From Flavilitoribacter nigricans DSM 23189 = NBRC 102662 (GTDB taxonomy: Bacteria; Bacteroidota; Bacteroidia; Chitinophagales; Saprospiraceae): 64,000 nt of DNA. The DNA lies in NCBI RefSeq assembly GCF_002646595.1, contig NZ_PDUD01000020.1:289182-353181 (forward strand). Direction: 5' to 3'. The notes under the pieces were generated by a model. The model searched no databases. It was given only the letters and a program-made list of their open reading frames with translations, and was not told the DNA's origin. Of the stretch, positions 36,327 to 45,712 are shown piece after piece. Numbering within the stretch: position 1 is the stretch's first letter; each line of letters starts with the position of its first letter. Both the position numbers and the translations under genes were made by a program.

Positions 36327-36836
36327 TTACTGACAGAGAATGGTGATATCTGGCGTTTCGACCTCGTTACTCCAGTTGCCGGCCCGGTCCTTGATCCGGA
36401 TACTGTAATGGTAGGTATTGATGGGATACTGCGGGTCTACCGCACAGATCCTCCGGTCGGGGAAAATGCAGCAGATGCCTTTACTACCACCGGTCTTGTT
36501 AGGGATCAGGATCCTGATCTCACCGCGAATACCGTTTTCCGTACCTTGCTCATTGATCGAAGGGATCCGGTTGGGAATAATGGTACTGTCGCGGCTGTCT
36601 ACCAGTACGATATTGGGTTCCGTTTCATCGTCACTCAGGTCACCGTCGCCATCGGTAAAACCGATAGTGATCACCAGGGTATCGATGGGGCCATTGGTGC
36701 TGGCCTGCGGAATGGAAGTCTGATTTACGCTTACGGAAGTAATGACCGGCTCATCCGGATAATCGGGAGGTTTAACGCAGGTAACTGTGATAAGGGCTAC
36801 CACCAGAACGGCAATATATTTTAAGCTTTGGCTCAT
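36327..36836 (-). CDS. Small predicted lipoprotein
   Basis: A 169-residue protein, started at ATG 36836 because this gives the signal peptide MSQSLKYIAVLVVALITVTC with a lipobox-like VTC before Cys20; the longer upstream reading has no coding character. The mature part, YPDEPVITSVSVNQTSIPQ followed by DTLVITIGFTDGDGDLSDDE and later HYSIRIKDRAGNWSNEVETP, looks like an Ig-like or cadherin-like domain with an acidic calcium-type loop. Function unknown. Similar short lipoproteins are common in Saprospiria. It is divergent from the LuxE-like gene. Confidence 0.72.
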   Translation of the reverse strand: MSQSLKYIAVLVVALITVTCVKPPDYPDEPVITSVSVNQTSIPQASTNGPIDTLVITIGFTDGDGDLSDDETEPNIVLVDSRDSTIIPNRIPSINEQGTENGIRGEIRILIPNKTGGSKGICCIFPDRRICAVDPQYPINTYHYSIRIKDRAGNWSNEVETPDITILCQ

Positions 36837-36886
36837 AGAAAGTCTCTTTTCATTCAAACGGTAATATAAGCGATTTAGTTTACTCC

Positions 36887-37891
36887 ATGCATGAGGAAAA
36901 ACACCGCCGACAGCTACTTGACAAAATCGAAGCACTTCCCGCGGGCGATTTCCGGGAAATTGCTCTGGAGGTCTTCCGCTACCAGGCCACCCACAACCGG
37001 GTATACGCCGATTACCTGCGTTATCTGAATGTCGATCCCGCCGCTCCAAAGGAGCTATCGGATATCCCTTTTTTACCCATCCAGTTGTTTAAGTCTTTTG
37101 CGCTGCAGAGTGGTGCCTGGGATGCCGTGCGAACGTTTACTTCCAGTGGTACGACCGGCCGGCAGACCAGTCGACATCTGCTGCGTGAAGATGACTGGTA
37201 CCGCCGCAACGCCCGGCGTGGTTTTGAATACTTCTACGGCGCGTTGGAAGATTATTGCGTGCTGGCGCTGTTGCCGGCTTATCTCGAGCGGACCGGCTCT
37301 TCCCTGGTCTTTATGGCCGATGATTTTATACAGCGTTCCCGCTATCCGGAAAGCGGTTTTTTCCTGAAGGATTACGACGCGCTGGTTCGACAACTCCGCC
37401 ATTGCCGCGAAAAAGGAATTCCGGTCCTGCTGATCGGGGTCAGCTTTGCCCTCTGGGATCTAGCCGAACAGTATCCGATGGACCTCAGCGGCACCATCAT
37501 CATGGAAACCGGAGGTATGAAGGGCCGCCGCCGCGAAATCACCCGGGAAGAATTGCACGGCATTTTTAAAACGGCCTTCCGGGTGGAGGCCGTACATTCC
37601 GAATACGGTATGACGGAATTGTTGTCCCAGGCCTATTCCCTGGGAGGGGGATTGTTCCATCCGACTCCGACCATGCGGGTGATGACTCGCGAGATTACCG
37701 ATCCGCTGGCCCCGCAGGATTTGGGAAAGACGGGGGCGGTCAATATCATCGATCTGGCCAATCTGGATACGATCAGCTTTATCGCTACCGATGACCTGGG
37801 GCGGGTTTATAAAGACGGCAGCTTTGAGATTCTCGGCCGACTGGATGCGAGTGATCTGCGGGGCTGTAATCTGTTGCTGGCGGATGTATAG
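36887..37891 (+). CDS. LuxE-like acyl-protein synthetase family protein
   Basis: A 334-residue protein of the LuxE/ANL adenylating family. The segment RTFTSSGTTGRQTSRHLL is the nucleotide-binding Ser/Thr/Gly-rich P-loop. Later, GTIIMETGGMKGRRREITRE and EYGMTELLSQAYS match the adenylate-forming core, and FIATDDLGRVYKDGSFEILGRLD the hinge. In Vibrio LuxE activates fatty acids for luciferase; in Bacteroidota the acyl substrate is unknown and there are no lux genes here. It ends 6 bases from the convergent ThiF gene. Confidence 0.82.
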   Translation: MHEEKHRRQLLDKIEALPAGDFREIALEVFRYQATHNRVYADYLRYLNVDPAAPKELSDIPFLPIQLFKSFALQSGAWDAVRTFTSSGTTGRQTSRHLLREDDWYRRNARRGFEYFYGALEDYCVLALLPAYLERTGSSLVFMADDFIQRSRYPESGFFLKDYDALVRQLRHCREKGIPVLLIGVSFALWDLAEQYPMDLSGTIIMETGGMKGRRREITREELHGIFKTAFRVEAVHSEYGMTELLSQAYSLGGGLFHPTPTMRVMTREITDPLAPQDLGKTGAVNIIDLANLDTISFIATDDLGRVYKDGSFEILGRLDASDLRGCNLLLADV

Positions 37892-37897
37892 CTCCAT

Positions 37898-39013
37898 CTA
37901 GGCAGACTGCTGCTGCTGATTCCAGGCATTGATCCCGCCGGCAAGATTGTAAATGTCCTTAAATCCGTGTTCCTGCATAAGTTGTACCGCTTTGGCGCTG
38001 CGTTGTCCGCTCTGACAGTGGACAACGGTCATCCGGCCCGGATCCAGTTCGCCCAGTCTGGCCGCCAGTTCTCCGAGTGGGATGTGGTGCCCGCCCAGAT
38101 TATCGGCTTCGTATTCGTAGGCTTCCCGGACATCGACCAACTGGAATGCTTTATCACCCCCTTGTAGTTCTGTAAAGGCCTCGATGGTCATCTCCGGCAG
38201 TTCCATGCGGGTAGTAGCCGGTAGTCCGCAGAATGCATCGTAATCCACCAGCTCGGTAATCCGGGTATTGGGATCTTTCGGGAACTTCATCACCCGGCTG
38301 GTGAAAGCCGCAGCGTCGAACAGGAACAGTCGGCCGCTGAGGGGATCGCCGAAGCCGCTGAGGATCTTGATCACTTCGCTGGCCTGCAAACTCCCGATAA
38401 TGCCGGGTAAAACCCCGAGCACCCCGCCTTCCGCACAATTCGGGACCATATCGGGTGGAGGTGGGGTCGGATAGAGGTCGCGGTAATTATGCCCCCGGCT
38501 GCCGTCTTCATGCGGGAGATTAAAAACGGAAACCTGTCCTTCAAAGCGGAATATGGACGCATAAACGTTGACCTTACCACTCAGCACACAGGCATCATTG
38601 ACCAGATAACGGGTCGGGAAATTGTCGGTACCGTCGGCAATGATATCGTATTCCGCGAACAGCTCCATGACATTATCCCGGGTGAGCGCCACCGGATAGG
38701 TACGGATATCGAGGTGTGGGTTGATGGCCAGCAGACGCTTTTTGGCGACTTCCACCTTTAATTTACCGATGTCCGCCGTGGTGTAGAGTACCTGCCGTTG
38801 CAGATTGGTGAGGTCCACCTGATCGAAATCCACGATCCCGATCTTGCCCACTCCGGCAGCGGCCAGATAGAGTAAAACCGGGCTTCCGAGTCCTCCGGCG
38901 CCAATTACGAGTACCCGTCCTGCCTTCAGGCGGGCCTGGCCCGCCGTACCAAAATCCGGGATAGCGAAATGCCGGGCGTAGCGTTTCAATTCTTCTTTCG
39001 AAAAGTCCGTCAT
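37898..39013 (-). CDS. ThiF/MoeB family adenylyltransferase with rhodanese domain
   Basis: A 371-residue E1-like enzyme. The N-terminal domain (KEELKRYARHFAIPDFG, VLVIGAGGLGSPVLLYLAAAGVG, DQVDLTNLQRQVLY) binds ATP and adenylates the C-terminal glycine of a ubiquitin-like sulfur carrier. The C-terminal 95 residues are a rhodanese domain with the active loop VVHCQSGQRSAKAV. This MoeB-rhodanese architecture serves molybdopterin, thiamine or thiouridine sulfur transfer; the partner is not in the window, so the pathway is undecided. The ATG at 39013 gives the usual N-terminus; another lies two codons upstream. Confidence 0.92.
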   Translation of the reverse strand: MTDFSKEELKRYARHFAIPDFGTAGQARLKAGRVLVIGAGGLGSPVLLYLAAAGVGKIGIVDFDQVDLTNLQRQVLYTTADIGKLKVEVAKKRLLAINPHLDIRTYPVALTRDNVMELFAEYDIIADGTDNFPTRYLVNDACVLSGKVNVYASIFRFEGQVSVFNLPHEDGSRGHNYRDLYPTPPPPDMVPNCAEGGVLGVLPGIIGSLQASEVIKILSGFGDPLSGRLFLFDAAAFTSRVMKFPKDPNTRITELVDYDAFCGLPATTRMELPEMTIEAFTELQGGDKAFQLVDVREAYEYEADNLGGHHIPLGELAARLGELDPGRMTVVHCQSGQRSAKAVQLMQEHGFKDIYNLAGGINAWNQQQQSA

Positions 39014-39262
39014 GCTCAATCGTTCGTTTAGGAAGCGAACCGGATACCGACCCGCCGGATAAGTTAAAACGTTTATAAGTCTTTATCGTTTTACCGGAAT
39101 AGATTATCTTTACCGGGCATTTAGTCATCCTTAATCTCGTGATCATGGTCCCAAAACCAATCGTCCTTCGTTTGTTGGTATACGAAGCGCCTGCCGTTTA
39201 TCCTACCTTTTATCTTTTCAACCTTAATCGTCGAATAATGTAGTTATACACAATCACCCTCC

Positions 39263-42145
39263 ATGTGTTTAATCCCATTTGGTAGCACTGCTGCCAAAAA
39301 CCGATCCCAAAAACTGATCAGCAGTTTTCTGCTGTCCGCTACCGTCTTATCAACTTTCACCAGTTTTAAAACGGTAGAGGTGCCGGCTACCGGCGCTTTC
39401 GAGCCCAGTTGCCGTGGTGCTGTAAATATAACCCTCAACCCGAATTTATGCTACGCCCACATTAAACCCACCAATTTATTACTCGGTGATTTCAACCCGG
39501 AAGAGTATACCGTGGAGTTATTCGCTCCTTCCGGCCTTAGCCTCGGTGATACCATTCCCGGGATCTACGCCGGACAGACCATCGATGCCGAAGTTCGTCA
39601 TAATCTAAGCAATTTCAGTTGCAGCAGTCAGATCAGCGTGTACGATCTGAGTCCTCCGGTGCTGCAATTGCCGGATGATGCCGTGCTGGCCTGTACCGAG
39701 CAACCCGATCCGTCCCTTACCGGTACGGCCACCGCTTCGGATTGTACTCCGGTAACGGTGAACTATACCGACGAATGGACGGAGACGCTCTGCGGCAATC
39801 CCAAAGTGGAGATCCTGCGCATCTGGACGGCTACCGATGAACAGGGGTTTACGGCTGTGGATACGCAGCATATCGATATCGTCCGGGCTACGGCCCAGGA
39901 TATGCGCTTCCCGACCGATATGGAATTCACCTGTACCGAATACCGGAACGATCCGCTGATCATTGAGGCAAGCAAGGATCGGGCCGGCATCCCGAGCCTC
40001 GTCGATAATCCTCGCTGCGGACTCATTTACACTCATCAGGACCGGCGGATCGCACTCTGCGGAGATCCCGAAAACAGCTTCGTCATCCTCCGGGAATGGA
40101 CGGTGCTGGATGCCTGCGGCAATCAGGTCTTTACGGTAGACGGCGCCGGCAACGGCAATGTGCAGCTCATTCGGGTGATCGATCAAACGGCGCCGGTGAT
40201 CGAACCCATTATTCAGGACCTACCGGCTACCCTGCGACCGGAAGATAACGGACTGGCCAAATGTTCTGCGGTCGGCTTTATCCCCGCTCCCAACGTTTTT
40301 GACGAATGCAACGAAGTGACCATCCGGATCTTTTCGGCCGTCGGCGAGCTGGAATACGTCAATGGGGTTGACGGCTCCGAAGGCGGCTATATCCCATTCC
40401 CGGGTCTGACCCTGGGAGGACCCCACCAGATCTATTACGAAGTGGAAGATGCCTGTGGCAATAAAAGCGAGATCTCGGCCCTGGTGCGCGTGGTCGACAC
40501 GGATGTGCCCATCCTGCTCTGTGACCAGCGAGTGACCGTCAGCCTCAGTTTGAACGGCGTCGGCCGCCTCGAACCCTTCATGATCGATGAAGGTACCCGG
40601 GACAATTGCTGCCTGGATAAAATGGAGATTAAATGGGTGGACGAGCCGATCATCTCTTTTCGGGAAAGAATTGACATCTACTGTCAGACCGAGCCGCGAC
40701 AGGCGATACTGCGGGCCTGGGACTGTAACGGAAATTTCAACGATTGTACCACTACGGTTGTCACCCATGACCCCTTGCCGGCGCAGATCGTGTCGGTGCC
40801 ACCGGAAGTTATTGAGGTAGATTGCGGAACGGATCGTAATATATTTGCCAGTGCGCAATACCAGGCGCCGGTTTTCCAGGACAATTGTCCGCAGAATATC
40901 CAGTACCTGGTCCGCGATTCGACCAATGCCTGCGGTACCAGCGACCTGTACCGGGAGTGGGCGCTGCAGGATCATCCGGATCACGCCGTATTGCGGGTCA
41001 GCCAACTGGTCCGCTTCATCGATGAGGAAGCGCCGACGATCAGTTTTGATCCCGCATCTCCGGCCTGTGATACGGACGGGGACTGCCTGGGTGAGGTCAG
41101 TTACCCCATCATAGTGGCCGATAACTGTAGCGACGTACTGAATATCAGTCATCGCTTCAGCCAGGACGGCGGCGCCTTTGTCAACGACACTTTCGGCCAG
41201 ATCGTACTGGGCCCGGACGGCTTCACCCTGGAGGGAGATTATCCCATCGGTGAACACGAGATCTACGTAACCGTGACGGACCCCTGCGGCAATACCACCA
41301 ACGGACGGTATCCATTGGTAGTGGTGGGCTGTACACCGCCGGAACTTCTTTGTGGCGAAGAGTTGGAATTCTATATCGGAGAAGATCAGCAACTGGTGCT
41401 GAGCCCGGAAGACTTCATCGCTTCGGTGAGTGATGCCTGTGATGATTTTTCGCTGACGTTCGCCGATACCGGACTTTCCGAGCGCATCTTTGACTGTGAT
41501 TCGCTGGGCGTCCGCGAGGTCAGCATCTGGGCAACGGATGTCAACAACAACCGGAGCAAATGTACGGTCAGTTTCGTGATTGCCTCCGAAGGCATCGGCT
41601 GCCAGCCACTGGGCAGACTGGAGGGACGGATCGTCAACCAGGCGGATCAGGGAATCGCTCTGGTGCAGGTCAGCCTGAACGGACCCGATACCCTACGGAC
41701 CGTTACCGGTACGGACGGTCGGTACCTTTTTGAAGGTGTACCGCTGGATACGGATTACGAACTGGAAGTAAGGAAAAATATCAATCCCGGCAACGGCGTA
41801 TCGGTACTGGATATCATTCGGATGAGCCGGCATATATTAGGCCTCAACTATCTGACGGACCCTTATCTGGTGATCGCCGCCGACGTCAATAATTCCGGTA
41901 ATGTATCTACCCTGGATATTATTGCGGCCCGCCGGGTGATCCTGGGCTTGTCCGATCAGTTTGCCGACAATCCCGATTCGTGGCGGTTTATACCGGCGGA
42001 TTTTGAATTTGAGGATCCGGAACGGCCCCTGCAGGAAAGGATACCGCGTAGTATAAATTTCAAATTGTTATTCGAAGAAACCAATATCGACTTCCTGGGC
42101 ATAAAATTTGGAGATGTCAATTACAGTGCTGATCCGCTCAAGTAA
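39263..42145 (+). CDS. Secreted multidomain protein with dockerin-like C-terminus
   Basis: A 960-residue exported protein. A long signal region contains the hydrophobic core LISSFLLSATVLSTFTSF. Repeated modules with paired cysteines follow (for example DQTAPVIEPI, DTDVPILLC, DEEAPTISFD), resembling HYR-type Ig-like repeats. Near residue 790 a carboxypeptidase-regulatory-like fold appears (GRLEGRIVNQADQGIALVQV), then a type I dockerin-like double repeat: NGVSVLDIIRMSRHILGLN and DVNNSGNVSTLDIIAARRVI. The protein ends at IKFGDVNYSADPLK, without a recognisable type IX sorting domain, unlike many relatives. It is probably extracellular; its ligand is unknown. Confidence 0.75.
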   Translation: MCLIPFGSTAAKNRSQKLISSFLLSATVLSTFTSFKTVEVPATGAFEPSCRGAVNITLNPNLCYAHIKPTNLLLGDFNPEEYTVELFAPSGLSLGDTIPGIYAGQTIDAEVRHNLSNFSCSSQISVYDLSPPVLQLPDDAVLACTEQPDPSLTGTATASDCTPVTVNYTDEWTETLCGNPKVEILRIWTATDEQGFTAVDTQHIDIVRATAQDMRFPTDMEFTCTEYRNDPLIIEASKDRAGIPSLVDNPRCGLIYTHQDRRIALCGDPENSFVILREWTVLDACGNQVFTVDGAGNGNVQLIRVIDQTAPVIEPIIQDLPATLRPEDNGLAKCSAVGFIPAPNVFDECNEVTIRIFSAVGELEYVNGVDGSEGGYIPFPGLTLGGPHQIYYEVEDACGNKSEISALVRVVDTDVPILLCDQRVTVSLSLNGVGRLEPFMIDEGTRDNCCLDKMEIKWVDEPIISFRERIDIYCQTEPRQAILRAWDCNGNFNDCTTTVVTHDPLPAQIVSVPPEVIEVDCGTDRNIFASAQYQAPVFQDNCPQNIQYLVRDSTNACGTSDLYREWALQDHPDHAVLRVSQLVRFIDEEAPTISFDPASPACDTDGDCLGEVSYPIIVADNCSDVLNISHRFSQDGGAFVNDTFGQIVLGPDGFTLEGDYPIGEHEIYVTVTDPCGNTTNGRYPLVVVGCTPPELLCGEELEFYIGEDQQLVLSPEDFIASVSDACDDFSLTFADTGLSERIFDCDSLGVREVSIWATDVNNNRSKCTVSFVIASEGIGCQPLGRLEGRIVNQADQGIALVQVSLNGPDTLRTVTGTDGRYLFEGVPLDTDYELEVRKNINPGNGVSVLDIIRMSRHILGLNYLTDPYLVIAADVNNSGNVSTLDIIAARRVILGLSDQFADNPDSWRFIPADFEFEDPERPLQERIPRSINFKLLFEETNIDFLGIKFGDVNYSADPLK

Positions 42146-42169
42146 TGGCGCTGAGACACCACTTACCGC

Positions 42170-43222
42170 TTAGATCATAATACTCTGCTTGAAATCCTTA
42201 GCGAGCAGGAGTTTGATATTGGCGAGTACGATATCGCCCATTGTCTGGCAGTGGTCAAAAGTGTTGGTCTTGTGGTGATAGGACAACTCCTCTTTGAGCT
42301 GGGCTACCTTTTCATCGGAGGAAAGGCGATCCTTGATCATTACCTGGAATAAGGTACGGAACCGGATCGGCGAGGTTTTCACCCGGGCGGCGATCAGACT
42401 GCGTTCTTCCAGTTGGTACTGCGTCACCGTCTTGGGGCGCATGTGCTGGATCCCCATAAAGATTATGGGATTGTTCTCCTTGAAGTATTGGGGCAGGTAG
42501 AAACTTTTCCTCCCTTCGTACGATTGCTGATCGAAATCAATAGCCCGCAAGCGGTATTGAGACCCTTCGATATCCGGCGTAATATCCACCACGTAGTTAT
42601 AGGAACGCATGTCGCCGAGCAGGCGAACGAAACAGCGCTCGTTGAACTTGATAAACTCTTTTGCGATCCGGATCTGATTGAAAGTGCTGGTTTCCAGATG
42701 TTCTTTCATGAAATCATCACCGGGAATACCCGCAACGTGTTCTTCGATGAGCGTATCTCCATCGATGAGGAAAATTACCCGGTTCGGGGAAAGCAGGTCC
42801 TCCAGTTCCAGACCATAGATCCGGGAAGCGTCCGCTTTTTTGATGTAGAAATGGTCGTAGTTATCATTCAGCCGGTTGATGATCCGGATGCGGAACGGTT
42901 TGGTATTGCCGAAGGTACAGAAATCGATCCGGGCCACGGTCAGGTGTTTGATGACGTCCGTATCCCCGTCCGTTTTCAGTAGCGAATAGATCTGGGTAAG
43001 TGCCAGAAAGATCGCCTGGCGATCGTATTCGCCGTAATACACCGTCTCCCAAAGCGTATCTTCACCGTTCTGATCCAGTAGCGGCAGACTGGATTCGTAC
43101 TGGGTGAGGTCCTCGTAATGCAGCGGAAGTTCCACGTGCCGGTTATAGTGGGCCAGGTATTCTTCGAGGTCTGAACTCGGGGGGATCAACTGCTTTTTCC
43201 TGGAAGGAATATTTCCTTTCAT
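42170..43222 (-). CDS. Divergent kinase-fold-like protein, unannotated family
   Basis: A 350-residue protein, probably cytoplasmic, not assignable to a named family by eye. Motif order fits the protein-kinase/aminoglycoside-phosphotransferase fold: a strand with HFYIKK (Lys128/129, possible ATP lysine), a hinge-like segment DTLIEEHVAGIPGDDF (residues 156-171), LLGDMRSYNYVVD (201-213) with the D-x4-N spacing of a catalytic loop, and LRAIDFDQQ (225-233) like a DFG-type metal loop. The first 100 residues are extra. It lies downstream of the CHAT-STAND cluster on the same strand, after a terminator, so it may be a separate unit. Enzyme activity is an inference. Confidence 0.6.
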   Translation of the reverse strand: MKGNIPSRKKQLIPPSSDLEEYLAHYNRHVELPLHYEDLTQYESSLPLLDQNGEDTLWETVYYGEYDRQAIFLALTQIYSLLKTDGDTDVIKHLTVARIDFCTFGNTKPFRIRIINRLNDNYDHFYIKKADASRIYGLELEDLLSPNRVIFLIDGDTLIEEHVAGIPGDDFMKEHLETSTFNQIRIAKEFIKFNERCFVRLLGDMRSYNYVVDITPDIEGSQYRLRAIDFDQQSYEGRKSFYLPQYFKENNPIIFMGIQHMRPKTVTQYQLEERSLIAARVKTSPIRFRTLFQVMIKDRLSSDEKVAQLKEELSYHHKTNTFDHCQTMGDIVLANIKLLLAKDFKQSIMI

Positions 43223-43323
43223 GTACGGTGTATTTGGTGCTGCGATGCGGTACGCTTGCTACTATTTTTTTCAGTGAGATCAACTCTGATCGGACAAATT
43301 AAAACTATCCGGCCAAAATCAAA

Positions 43324-43353
43324 AATTCCACGGTCGTACCCGGCCGTGGAATT
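43324..43353 (-). terminator. Terminator after the third secreted paralogue
   Basis: AATTCCACGG (43324-43333) pairs perfectly with CCGTGGAATT (43344-43353); the minus strand continues TTTGATTTT. It lies 31 bases after the stop at 43385 and separates that gene from the kinase-like gene. Confidence 0.8.
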
Positions 43354-43384
43354 CTTGCCATTACACAAATATCCTGGTTTTTAC

Positions 43385-44845
43385 CTAATTGATGATCCGG
43401 AACGTCAGCAGGTAAGTGCGGTGCGACATCACTTCGGTTTCCCGACTCACCTTTATGGCTATGGTATAATAATCGCCCTTTGGTGGTGGATTGACCGGCA
43501 CGGGTTTTGCCACCAATACCTCATTGTTTCTCTGGACAGTAGTGGTCTTGGTCGGGTTTACGCGGACAACATTGGGGGAGGCCACCTTCATTTTCTCTTT
43601 GGATTCGACTACTGAGTATTTTTCCTTGCCGGGCTTGGCCGTGATGACTTTTGCTTTATTGGTCGGTTGAACCTGGGTATTCGACTTTTGGTAGATCTTC
43701 GCTTTCTGCGGATTAACCTGGTAGTACTGCAGCACATTTTTGTTGGCTTCCTTAAAATGGTACTGCATGGCCGGTAGGTACTTGTGGATTAGGATCTCCG
43801 TATTTTTAGGATCCTTTCGCTCGCGGATCAGCTCGGGATGTTTTCGGATGTAATCCGTCTGGTAGACTTTGTTGAGTTTGGTATTCGGTTCCACGAAGAT
43901 GAATTCCTGTTGAATGCGTTTGCCCTGACGATCCAGACCCGACATTTTCAGGTCGGACGCCATGATGGCCGTAAGGTCCAATGTCGGCGCTGTGGGGCGA
44001 TCCCGGCCGGGAACGGTCGTTAAATAGGCTTTCATACCATTTTTGCTGGCGGGTTTATCCCGCAGGCTTTTTCCCTGCCATTCGAAGCTCACCTGATAAC
44101 CGTAGTTGTTTTCGTGATTGGCAACCAGCACATAGGACTGACTGCCGAGTTGCACTTCCTCTTCGATCTCGGTAATAAAATTAAAGGCTTCTCTGGCATC
44201 CAGATTGATCGTATCCGGTGAGAAGGGGAGAAGTTGTCGTTCAATCCGGTTATTGGGATTGTTGACGTCCTCAAAGCGCACAAAGATCGGTTTGTATTCC
44301 ATTTTCATCGGTAGGAAGGCTGTTTCGGTTGCACCCGGAACATCCTCTCTCACCTGGAAGGGGTAAATGGCGTCCGCCAGCAATTCGGCCTTATCGTCAA
44401 AAAGCTGAATGCGAAAAGTATCCTGATTCCCCGCCTGGCCCGTCGCGATGGCGTAGATGGAAACATTATCTCCTTTCGGGGTAATGGCGGTGATGCGGTA
44501 GTTCTCCCGCACGGATTCCGGGATCTTCACCGAATAGAATTTATCCAGGTAATTCCGGGGATTGATCACCGAATTCCCGGCGAAGTACGAAAAGTTGAGA
44601 TCAAAGCGGTAGGCTTCATTCTCGTAAAGCCGGATGAGATTGGGATTATCGTAGAGGACTTCATCGCCGAAGCGGTAAGTATTGCAATCCAGGAACTGAC
44701 GATCCTGCTGGTCGATGATTTCTACTTTGGAACTGATCAACTGCTCCAGTTCCTGGGCCACGGCCGCCATTTGCAGACTAAACATCAACAGGAAAAACAG
44801 GGCGATCCGGCAGACCGGTATTCGATTAATTACTTTGGTTTTCAT
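43385..44845 (-). CDS. Secreted protein of unknown family, long paralogue C
   Basis: A 486-residue exported protein; the signal peptide contains IALFFLLMFSLQMAAVAQ. Residues about 35-170 (SSKVEIIDQQDRQFLDC, VLYDNPNLIRLYENEAY, NYRITAITPKGDNVSIYAIA) are homologous to the two smaller proteins encoded next to it. The middle part is beta-rich, and residues about 385-450 are basic, with many Lys, Thr and Val. The tail GDYYTIAIKVSRETEV then RTYLLTFRIIN looks like a final beta sheet. No known domain was recognised. It lies 159 bases after paralogue B and ends the CHAT-STAND transcription unit at a terminator. Confidence 0.65.
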   Translation of the reverse strand: MKTKVINRIPVCRIALFFLLMFSLQMAAVAQELEQLISSKVEIIDQQDRQFLDCNTYRFGDEVLYDNPNLIRLYENEAYRFDLNFSYFAGNSVINPRNYLDKFYSVKIPESVRENYRITAITPKGDNVSIYAIATGQAGNQDTFRIQLFDDKAELLADAIYPFQVREDVPGATETAFLPMKMEYKPIFVRFEDVNNPNNRIERQLLPFSPDTINLDAREAFNFITEIEEEVQLGSQSYVLVANHENNYGYQVSFEWQGKSLRDKPASKNGMKAYLTTVPGRDRPTAPTLDLTAIMASDLKMSGLDRQGKRIQQEFIFVEPNTKLNKVYQTDYIRKHPELIRERKDPKNTEILIHKYLPAMQYHFKEANKNVLQYYQVNPQKAKIYQKSNTQVQPTNKAKVITAKPGKEKYSVVESKEKMKVASPNVVRVNPTKTTTVQRNNEVLVAKPVPVNPPPKGDYYTIAIKVSRETEVMSHRTYLLTFRIIN

Positions 44846-45004
44846 AACAGGGTTAATTAAAGTTTACAACTGATCCGGCAGGTATTAGTGATGCCGATCA
44901 ACAACAAAGTCACCAATTAATACCCTGAAAATCAGCTTGGTTTCGGTTTTGCCTATGGAAGTTACGTATTTATCCGGAGAAAGCGTGATTTGGGAGCGCG
45001 ATCG

Positions 45005-45712
45005 TCAATTGTTTCCTTTGAGTTGTCCGGCCCGGATATTTTTCAGCTGAATATCGGAGTTGAACTGGAATTTTTCCATCCTGATCTGTGGATCTTCCAG
45101 TATGAAATCCTGTAGTAACTCCAATTGGTCCGGCGGCAAACGATTCATATAATTGGGATAAAATACATCAAGATCCTGGGTAGGAATGACCAGATCAAAG
45201 TTGCCGTTCCCGGCCAGTTGTCCACCCGGATCGATCAGGCGAACTTCAAAGGCCGCCAGGTCGCCGGTCTTGGCGGTTGATACGCCGTATACCGAGATCC
45301 CGTTCGCTTGCGGCGAAATGGCATTGATCTTAAAATGATGCGGATTGGAGGGCTTAATCTCGAGTTGATATTGCTGATCGCGGTAATTGAGGTGATCGAT
45401 CTCCTGCAGCCCGTTGAACAGCCGGAAGCGGAATTTCAGGTGATAATACTGATCGGGATACAACCGCAGGAACTGGGGCGAATCGTAGATTACCGTACTG
45501 CCCAGCCGGTAGGCGTTGCAGATTACCTTTTGCGGGTCCAGCGAGTCAACTACTTCAATCTCCGATGAAAACCAGGGCTCGATATCTATATTCTGTCCGC
45601 TTACATGGGTGGTCAGCAAAAGACCGGCAACGAATACTGTGATCCGGAAAATTCGCACCCGGTTCGGGCCGGAGCTTAAGATCGTATGTATTCTGCTGAG
45701 TTTCATAAGCAT
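45005..45712 (-). CDS. Secreted protein of unknown family, paralogue B
   Basis: A 235-residue exported protein with a hydrophobic signal segment FRITVFVAGLLLTTHVSG ending at GQ. The mature part has the same pattern as its neighbours: SSEIEVVDSLDPQKVICNAY, VIYDSPQFLRLYPDQYY, YQLEIKP, FKINAISPQANGISVYGVS and FDLVIP. A short helical tail follows (LPPDQLELLQDFILEDPQ). Its start codon overlaps the stop of paralogue A (TAATG), so the two are translationally coupled; a second ATG two codons on is also possible. Function unknown. Confidence 0.65.
   Translation of the reverse strand: MLMKLSRIHTILSSGPNRVRIFRITVFVAGLLLTTHVSGQNIDIEPWFSSEIEVVDSLDPQKVICNAYRLGSTVIYDSPQFLRLYPDQYYHLKFRFRLFNGLQEIDHLNYRDQQYQLEIKPSNPHHFKINAISPQANGISVYGVSTAKTGDLAAFEVRLIDPGGQLAGNGNFDLVIPTQDLDVFYPNYMNRLPPDQLELLQDFILEDPQIRMEKFQFNSDIQLKNIRAGQLKGNN

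Noticed and set aside
40220..41392. 390-codon minus-strand frame
   Set aside because: Antisense to the dockerin protein, which has a clear signal region and conserved motifs.
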